DNA of 64,000 nucleotides from Diphasiastrum complanatum (lineage: Eukaryota; Streptophyta; Lycopodiopsida; Lycopodiales; Lycopodiaceae): NCBI GenBank assembly GCA_029204225.1, contig CM055097.1, positions 46,327,858-46,391,857 on the forward strand, given 5' to 3'. The position numbers and the translations under genes were made by a program. The notes under the pieces are model-generated. The model worked only from the letters and a program-made list of their open reading frames with translations. It did no database searches and had not been told where the DNA came from. Positions 56,610-64,000 of the stretch are shown piece by piece; within the stretch, counting starts at the first letter, position 1, and every line of letters starts with the position of its first letter.

Positions 56610-56830
56610 CTTTGACACTTGGAAGCCATGTACATCACAAAATTGTTTTCTCTAAATCTATAAAAGAGACCTCCTCCTCCTAGTGGACGCACGTTTTTGG
56701 ATGGAGAAATATTTCTCTCATATCCTAATGTGTTTTGCTCTCGTGTGGTAGAATCTCTTGGTTATTAATGCTAGTATCATGCTGTCCTAGATTGGTGTTT
56801 TGTTGGATCTGATTCCTAGTTTGCCACAGT
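56610..56830 (+). repeat. second part of the split LTR-like sequence
   Basis: TTTGACACTTGGAAGCCATG, CCTCCTCCTAG, AGAATCTCTTG and TTAATGCTAGTATCATGCT line up with 62650-62850. At 62650 the two parts are contiguous. Confidence 0.7.
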
Positions 56831-57635
56831 ACTTGGACTCAAGATTATCACACAACCTCATATTCACATTGGGCCAGCTCCGCGTATCATCAAATCAGTT
56901 GGCTATTGAGACTGGGAGGTTCCATGGTATTTTGAGAGAGGATCGGACATGCCATTTATGCTCTTTGGGTGAGGTGGGGTCTATGGAGCATTTTATCTTT
57001 AGATGCCCTGTATACTATGAGATCTGAGGGAGATACTATTTGCCTTTTTTGCGACATGCCCACCACAGTACAATCACTCATAGCATATGACTCCCGCTGT
57101 GTTGCTCTTATGGTACGTGAGATGTTCCTACTTTGACAAGATCTATGTCAAACCAGCTGACCAGAGTCACCCTAGCCCTCAGCCTCAGCGTACATCTTTC
57201 TTCTCTAGGAGAAGATCACAACAGGATTCTTATTGGCGATGATGAGGATGGGGATGATACACCTATCCATCGGGATCAGACGCCACACACCATTCAAAGT
57301 GATGTTGCAGAAGGAGCTATCCGACCTATCATGTGGAAAACTCATCCTCCTAGACAACATTAGTGACCACCAGAGTTACCTCATGTTGCCGCTTGTACCA
57401 CATCCTTCTATAGTAGCAGCTAGACATGATGATTGTGATATACTATGCTCCTATATGCTCTCATCTCATTGATTTCAGTTCATAGTATTGAATATGTTGT
57501 TTCTTTCATATTGTTTCGAAGACTTTTCATGCGCTCCCACCATCACCACATACTTGACATGTAAATTTACTAGTCTTAGATGCCTTTTGGCATGAAAAAG
57601 ACATTAATAAAGCTTTCTTTCTTTCTCTCTCCCCC
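56800..57635 (+). mobile_element. LINE copy F, 3' end only, opposite strand
   Basis: LPQYLDSRLSHNLIFTLGQL, RVSSNQLAIETGRFHGILRE and CHLCSLGEVGSMEHFIFRCP (zinc-knuckle C-x2-C...H...C) are the ORF2 C-terminus. The 3' UTR ends GACATTAATAAAGC, then (TTTC)n and CTCTCT at 57600-57634. It is the only LINE here on the plus strand, antisense to ABCC. Confidence 0.88.
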
Positions 57636-57760
57636 CAACACATTCAATATATATAGAATTTGATTTATTGTGATGTTTCATCAAGGGGAATTTTTACTAT
57701 AATGCAATGAAATATCAATCACTGCTTCCATCAACTTGCATACAAATTCATGCTTACAAC

Positions 57761-57941
57761 CATAGTTGCAGAAAGTCACGATTCGTTGGGAACTGCGAAT
57801 CACGATTCGCCCCAATGAACCGCGAACATAAAAAAAAAAATTCAATTTTACAGAACAAAAAAACAGCGATTCGGATCGCTATTCGCTGTTTTTTGGTCAC
57901 AATTCGCGAATTGCGATTCTAGAATCGCCAATGCAACTATG
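57761..57941. mobile_element. small palindromic element (MITE-like)
   Basis: Ends CATAGTTGCA and TGCAACTATG form a perfect 10 bp inverted repeat about 181 bp apart. Internal ACGATTCG/CGAATCGT-type words are themselves palindromic. No clear target duplication was found and there is no coding sequence. Confidence 0.55.
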
Positions 57942-58391
57942 CAGTTACGACATAGCCACACCGCTCCCTCCCCATTACATGATCAAACTTTTACTAGAAA
58001 AAACACCCAATATCCATGCAAAATATAATGATCAACAACATTAACAAGGAAATAGTAGTTGGCTTCAACTGCAAGCAACAAAGATTGCCTAAACTCACAG
58101 TTTGAAAGAATTACTGGTTGTCTTCAAGTCAAAAATGAAGAATAACTAGGAATAGTTTGTGTTTATAACATTGACTTATAGAAAATTTTGATTGCGAGAA
58201 AACATTTCTCTTCTTTGAAATTATCAAATGCATTTTATATTCCAAAGTTAAGTTTCTAAAGAATGAAAAGTTCAATACGGATTGCAACAAAAAGCATGCT
58301 AGCAACTGAGTTGAAAGCTTGGAAAATGCAACTCTCATTGAAATAAAATGGAAACAGACAATAACTCCAAAAAGTAGACAGGTAAAAATTA

Positions 58392-58679
<288 letters not shown>

Positions 58680-58766
58680 TTATGAACCAAGGGCGTGCTT
58701 TTAGATGATTCAGCTACAACCAAATGAGCATAAATTATATGGAATCTCCAGCTCAGATATACCAAC

Positions 58767-58865
58767 CGGAAGCTGCTGGAGATCGTGACTTAATGCACTA
58801 ACTTCAATAGCTCGATTATACCGGACTGGATCAAATGGGGCTCCAAACAAGATGTTGTCACGCAC
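58767..58865 (-). CDS. ABCC: ABCC exon: NBD1 segment after the Q-loop
   Basis: 99 bp, 33 codons. It encodes VRDNILFGAPFDPVRYNRAI and EVSALSHDLQQLP, the conserved stretch between the NBD1 Q-loop and signature. The acceptor is TGTCAG and the donor CTTCCG|GTTGGT. The upstream exon with Walker A was not found within 58866-64000. Confidence 0.95.
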
Positions 58866-59838
58866 CTGACAAGAAGAGAAAAGCAATAGTAAAAGAATGC
58901 TTCAAAGACATGAAGTGCTTAACCAGCTACCAATATCATTGCATTGTTGTACCGAGCCGATGAAAGGAAATTGGAATGACACAAGTGATGATTTTTACAC
59001 AGCAAGAGGACAATAGATAGAAACCTCCTTAATAATTTTTACAAATGCCAAACTCTTGTGAGCTCAAACAACTGGCATATTCCTTGCAACATCTCCAACA
59101 TAATCACACACAAAAGGAAGATCCCCAACATAATTGTGCAACTCAAATCAACAAGAGAGGTGGTAATCATAGAACTTGAAGCTGAAAACAACTGCACTGG
59201 GTCAGCATATCATTATGAAGTCCAAGTGAAAATGTTTTAAATATTTGTAAGAGTGCTAAGTACATTGAAGCTGACAAACTTAGAGGCCTGACAGTCAGAC
59301 TGCTTATCTCTGACCTACTTAACTTGTTTATCTCGATTCTCCATGTGGGTTATCAAACTCGATCTCTACAAAAGTGAATAAACAATTGCAACTTCTGTGA
59401 TCAACACTAATTCGAAATAGTCCTATTATCATTAAGGCTCCATAAAAGAATCATTAAGGCTCTATAAAAGATAGGCATTTCCTGCTTACAGCATATAGCA
59501 ACATTTTATCCTCTCATCACAGAAACAGGACGTATCTAAGCAATACAAAAAGGTACATCAATTAATCACCCACATACAGAAAATTGGCTAATGAAAAAAG
59601 ATAGAAAAGTTATAACCATAATGAAATCGGACAATTTTAACCTCTATCATGTAATGAAAACAACATGACCTTAGTTCCCAACAAATTATTGTAACGAAAA
59701 TAGTTTAGGACCAAAGAAATAATAATGTATTGATGGCCATCTCCCAGGCCTAGGACCTTCCTCAATGATTTACTTGTCAGGTTGACTAATTTCGCTAAAG
59801 GGTGAAGAAGGCCAAAATTGTCAGCAAATGTAGGAACT
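58866..59838. other. ABCC upstream intron, nothing recognised
   Basis: AT-rich. The exon with NBD1 Walker A was sought on the minus strand and not found. Confidence 0.6.
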
Positions 59839-59924
59839 TGTGGACCAAGGCAAATCATGCCAAGTATCATTACATGAAGAGGGGAAGATTTCAGTCGATT
59901 AGCAATGGTTTAATTTATTGCTAA

Positions 59925-60445
59925 TAAAAGTGACGTTCTTTCGAAATTTGAAGAATTTCTCAGTTTTGTGCACTCTAAAACTTCAAAGAGAGTTAGATAA
60001 CTACGTTCAGATCGTGGTGGTGAATATATTTCTGCAAAAATTCAAGAGTTTTGTACCAGCAATAACATTTTACATCAGTTTACGGCTGTGTACACCCCTC
60101 AGCACAATGGTGTTACAGAACGGCGGAATCGAACTCTTGTTGAGGCAGCACGCTGCATCATGATTCATGCAAAGTTACCTGCTAAATTTTGGGCGGAAGC
60201 AGTTAATACTGTTAATTACATGCAAACTCGTACTTTACAATCTCTAGATAAGGAGAAAACTCCTTATGAATGTTGGACTGGGAAGAAGCCCAAGTTAACA
60301 CACGTTAAAATTTTTGGATGTCTAGCATATTTATTTGTTCCTAAAGTTAAACGCAATAAGCTAGACAATACTTCAATACTAGGATCAATACTTCATCTTC
60401 ATCTAGTTGGATATGATGCAATCTCAAATTATTATAAAATTTAAA
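59925..60445 (+). pseudogene. copia integrase, C-terminal two thirds
   Basis: Contains LRSDRGGEYI (second Asp) and HNGVTERRNRTLVEAARCIM (Glu), KFWAEAVNTVNYMQTR and VKIFGCLAYLFVPKVKR. The first catalytic Asp and zinc finger are missing. Frame breaks occur at 59996 and 60445. Confidence 0.88.
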
Positions 60446-60508
60446 TTCCAACTACAAAGAAGTTTCATTTTTCTAGAGATGTACGCTTTGATGAATCAAC
60501 GTTCATAG

Positions 60509-61216
60509 ATGATCCTATATTCCAAAAAAAAAGAAGAAGCAGATGTTCTAGGATATGATGTTTTCAAACTGTTTCATGCTACTCCAAAAGAGCAGCCTAT
60601 TGTTCCAACTATGCATGAACCTCTTCTTGATGAAGAAGAAGAAGAAGAAATCATTGAACATGCAAGTGAGGAAGAAGAAGAATTTGAAGATGAGGAAGTT
60701 GCTACATCACGGCCAAGGAGAGAAAGACGAGAGCCAATTCGCTTCCAAAGAGAATTTGGATATTTTCTGGAAGCTCCATCAACTTATGAAAAAGCCATGC
60801 GGTGTAAAGAACGAGATCAATGGTGCAAAGCTATGGATGAAGAGATGGAGTCCATGTATCGACACCAAGTTTGGAAGCTGCAGCCTTTACCACTAGGAAG
60901 AAAGGCTATAGAAAGCAAATGGCTCTACAAGCTAAAATTTTCACCCGAAGGTGATATTACACGCTTCAAGGCTCGCCTTGTAGCTAAAGGTTATTCTCAA
61001 AAGTTTGGTGTTGATTATTTTGATACCTTTTCTCCCGTTGTAAAGCAAGCTAGCATACATTTGTTAGTTGATTTGGCCGCTTATTATGATCTGGAAATGC
61101 ATCAAATAGATGAGAAAACAGCATATTTATATGGCACACTTGATGAAACTATTTTTATGAAGCAGCCATCAGGCTATGTGAGTAGACATCATCCTAGTTG
61201 GGTTTGCTTGCTTTAA
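60509..61216 (+). pseudogene. copia acidic linker and RT N-terminal half
   Basis: An acidic stretch (DEEEEEEIIEHASEEEEEFE) leads to RT: WCKAMDEEMESMYRHQVWKL, IESKWLYKLKFSPEGDITRF, KARLVAKGYSQKFGVDYFDT and FSPVVKQASIHLL. MHQIDEKTAYLYGTLDE has E-K-T-A in place of V-K-T-A-F-L-N-G. It ends at a stop at about 61214. Confidence 0.9.
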
Positions 61217-62325
61217 AAAGTATATATGGTTTAAAGCAATCCACTAGGCAATGGAATAAGAAGATAGATCAAGTCCTAAGAGCATTGGGGTTCATACCAT
61301 TCATTCCTGATGGTAATGTTTATTTCAAAAGGGTGAATGAGTATTATGTATTGTTGACAGTCTATGTTCATGATTCATTTTTTATAGGAAATTCAACTCC
61401 TTTCATCAATCATTGTAAGAAGTTAATTTGATGTTTCGGACCTTGGAGAGGCAAAAGTTTGCCTTGGAATTCAAATTCATCATGACAGGGTAAAAGGCAC
61501 TGCACTTCATCAACAACATTATATTTTGAAGATCCTGAAGGACTACAATATGCTGGAGTGCAAAGGAAAAGACATTCCCATGCTACCTAGAGTTAAATTA
61601 TCCAAGGAAGATGGAGCGAAGACTGAAGAGGAACATGAAGAAATGTCCAAAATTCCTTATCACAACTTGATTGGATCTTTAATGTATCTCACTACTTGGA
61701 CGCGGCCTAATATTGCCTATGTAGTTCATACTCTTAGTCAATTTGCTGCTAACCCTGGTGTTATTCATTGGAAGCATGCTAAATATGTTTTACAATATTT
61801 GAAAGCTACTTCTGATTATGGACTTGTTTTCAAGATGGTCTATCACTTGCTCCATACAGTGATGCTAGTTGGGCTTCTAATGTGGATGATTATAAAAGCA
61901 TTACAGGAGGGTGTAGTATACTTTCAGGGGCAGCCATCACATGGATATGCAAGAAGCAATCTTTCGTTGCTCAATCCTCTTGCGAAGCGGAATATATCGC
62001 AGCCTCAAGAGTTTCTAATGAAGTAGTTTGGCTGCGATTCATGCTTGAACATCTACATCAACTTGATGAGGGCCCAAGCTCTTTATTTATTGACAGCACT
62101 TTTGCTATTGTAGTTTCAAAAGACGTCGTATTTCATGGGAGGACCAAACATATTCATATCAAGTATCATCATTTGAGAGATCTAGTCAAGAAGAAGATTA
62201 TCTCCCCTCTCTTCATTGACTCCAGTAACATGGTTGCAGATATTCTTACGAAGCCACTCCATGCAAAATTATTTCATCATCATAGGAAGAAGCTTGGAGT
62301 ATGTAAAATTGACCAAACTTAGGAG
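61198..62325 (+). pseudogene. copia RT C-terminal half and RNase H
   Basis: SIYGLKQSTRQWNKKIDQVL precedes LLTVYVHDSFFIGNS, where YVDD has become YVHD, losing a catalytic aspartate. ILKDYNMLECKGKDIPML and PYHNLIGSLMYLTTWTRPNI follow. RNase H shows GCSILSGAAITWICKKQSFV, SSCEAEYIAAS and GRTKHIHIKYHHLRDLV, ending with ADILTKPLHAKLF and a stop at 62320-62322. Frameshifts occur near 61430 and 61880. Confidence 0.92.
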
Positions 62326-62570
62326 GGAGCAGTTATGGTTTAAGTTGGATCAATTTCACCATGTATTTTAGCGCCACGCAATTTTAATTTGTGTTGTATT
62401 CTCTCAAAGATTAAATAGACTTTCCAATTTTGTAAACATTGTAAAAATTTATTGTAAAGGTTTTAAAACCTTGAGTAGGCCCATAAGTTGTACATGCTAC
62501 CAACTATATGTTGGAACTATATGAATTTTCTCATGTTGTAGGAGGGCGCATTTTTCCTATATAGGAAACT

Positions 62571-62870
62571 TGTGGACCAAGGCACATAATGCAAAGTATC
62601 ATTGCATGAAGAGGGAAAGTGCATGCTTAGCATGTGGGACACCTATGTCACCTACTTTTGACACTTGGAAGCCATGTACATCACATATCATTTGTTTCTA
62701 ATCTATGAATGATACCTCTTCCTCCTAGATGGGCACACTATTGGAGAGAGATTTCTTCTCACATATGCTCTTGTGATTTGATTTTTGTGGCAGAATCTCT
62801 TGCTAATTAATGCTAGTGTAATGCTATCCTAGGTGTCTTGATTGGATCTAATTTATTGCTTTGTATTCTT
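62571..62870 (+). repeat. LTR-like sequence at the copia 3' end
   Basis: Begins TGTGGACCAAGGC, as does 59839, and holds both parts of the split sequence found at 55746-55826 and 56610-56830 without interruption. Its right boundary is uncertain. Confidence 0.6.
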
Positions 62871-64000
62871 GCTATTGAAATGTTCTTCTTGCTGGAAATT
62901 CATGGGCAGCAAGCATTCGTGATCCAATCGACCCAATTGGAGGAGCAATTTCCAGGATTAATGATGTTAGAACGCTTCTTACAACATATACTATCATTTT
63001 AGTTTGTGTAGCAAGTTTCTGACATGAGTTTCATTCAAATTTTTGCTCGCATCCTCTTCATCTTGCTCGCTGCCCTCCATAGCCAGCAAATCCGATTACT
63101 TCGAAAGTTTGATCTATTCATTGCATGTCGACAAAATTACAATTTGCTAGCAATTTCCGTTGCATGTGCAAGTGCTAGTCCATGCATGCATCTAGAATTT
63201 TTCTGATTGCTTGCATGTAGCCATAGTTACTTGCATGTTGATTGCATGTTATTGTATTTGATTGCATGTTGCTGATTTTGATCTATTTTGAGTTGTAGAA
63301 GACCATCGAGGATTCCTAGGTTGGTAAACCTCGATTTAAAGATCCTTTCTATTTCTATTCTAAGTTTCCATAACAATCTTTAAGGTCCAGGATGGCAGGA
63401 GCAACTGAATATTTGCCCAATTGGTCTCACCACTAAGTTGGACAGCAATCAATTGCTCCCACATGCATGCAAACTTGAAAATTACAGACATTAGACTCAA
63501 GGATTAGAAAATGGATCAACCTGTATGGAAAAGAGGACAAGCAGGTTATTCTGATTCATAACAGAGGCTGAGCTTTCACCATGGAAACAAAGATGTATGG
63601 ATATGCCCTTCACCATATTTTGCTGGTCTAACATGGAAAACACCGCAATCAAAGCATCTATTGAACCCTTGAGCTGTGGAACTATCTGCAAAATTCCTAC
63701 TTTGACTTTGTCTTTTAGGAAACTTGGATTGCTGGTCATCTGCAAACGTGGCAAACACCAAACACACTTGCAAACATGACCCTCCCATAGTCATGGTCAC
63801 AGCTGACTATGGCTCCCCATAAAGTTTCGCAGAATGCGTTCATAAGGCAATTCTCTCATTCGAAAAATGTGAAGTTGGGAAAAAATGTTTCACCATTAAG
63901 TGGCTGTGGTTATGTATGCCGAGACCTGTGGAGATGGGTTTGGTCTTTACTTGGCATGATTTTCCTCAATAATGATTGTGAATTGAACTTTCTATGCTTA
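62871..64000. other. no gene recognised
   Basis: Contains TTGCATGTTGATTGCATG-type short repeats near 63230 and ordinary AT-rich DNA. No ABCC exon and no element end was identified, although it may still be intron of that gene. Confidence 0.5.

Larger units (their letters stand above)
59839..62870 (+). mobile_element. Ty1/copia element, internally deleted, in the ABCC upstream intron
   Basis: A 50 bp piece of LTR-like sequence (TGTGGACCAAGGC...) runs straight into integrase, so gag, protease and most of the 5' LTR are gone. Integrase, RT and RNase H follow in order. A purine tract AGGAGGGAGC lies at 62322-62331, and an LTR-like sequence starts at about 62571. The RT catalytic motif is altered, so the element is dead. 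Confidence 0.85.

Noticed and set aside
63497-63754. Possible upstream ABCC exon on the minus strand
   Set aside because: The 85-residue frame lacks any transporter motif such as Walker A or the sequence preceding NILFG.

Overview
This 64 kb window comes from a large, repeat-rich plant nuclear genome. The evidence is one spliced plant-type ABC transporter gene of the C (MRP) subfamily with GT-AG introns that reach 21.8 kb, surrounded by Ty1/copia and Ty3/gypsy LTR retrotransposons, LINEs, Helitrons, a hAT-type transposase and many (CT)n/(GA)n tracts. There are no bacterial operons, ribosome-binding sites, rRNA, tRNA or CRISPR arrays. A fern or another large-genome land plant would fit, but I cannot name the species from sequence alone.

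Layout. 1-2368: a copia element reduced to two LTRs around a 371 bp interior. 2500-4900: a gypsy 3'-end fragment and low-complexity DNA. 4911-12066: two oppositely oriented Helitron 3' ends forming a large imperfect inverted repeat; a plastid-type pyruvate kinase exon lies in the spacer. 9520-15555: a second inverted pair built from a 112 bp and a 361 bp tandem repeat, with a separate 1.3 kb foldback at 12605-13875. 16161-18441: a BED-finger/DUF659 hAT-like transposase gene on the minus strand, damaged by one stop and one frameshift. 19450-31228: a copia element carrying a complete chromodomain gypsy element (23097-29351, target duplication AAGGT) nested inside it.

31526-58865: seven consecutive ABCC exons on the minus strand. 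They give 678 codons without a stop, from the end of the first nucleotide-binding domain through the second transmembrane domain into the start of the second nucleotide-binding domain. The 5' exons lie right of the window and the 3' exons left of it, so the whole of 1-31525 would be intronic if the gene is complete. The 21.8 kb intron holds five same-strand LINE copies, a gypsy fragment, a decayed chromodomain gypsy element, a hybrid LTR/gypsy patch, one opposite-strand LINE tail and a small palindromic element. A broken copia element (59839-about 62870) lies upstream of the first visible exon.

Only the ABCC gene looks like a working host gene. The transposable elements all carry disabling changes. 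No clearly new biological system was found. The most unusual items are the paired Helitron ends flanking a pyruvate kinase fragment, the LINE family whose 3' tails seed the (GA)n microsatellites, and the chimeric or split elements.
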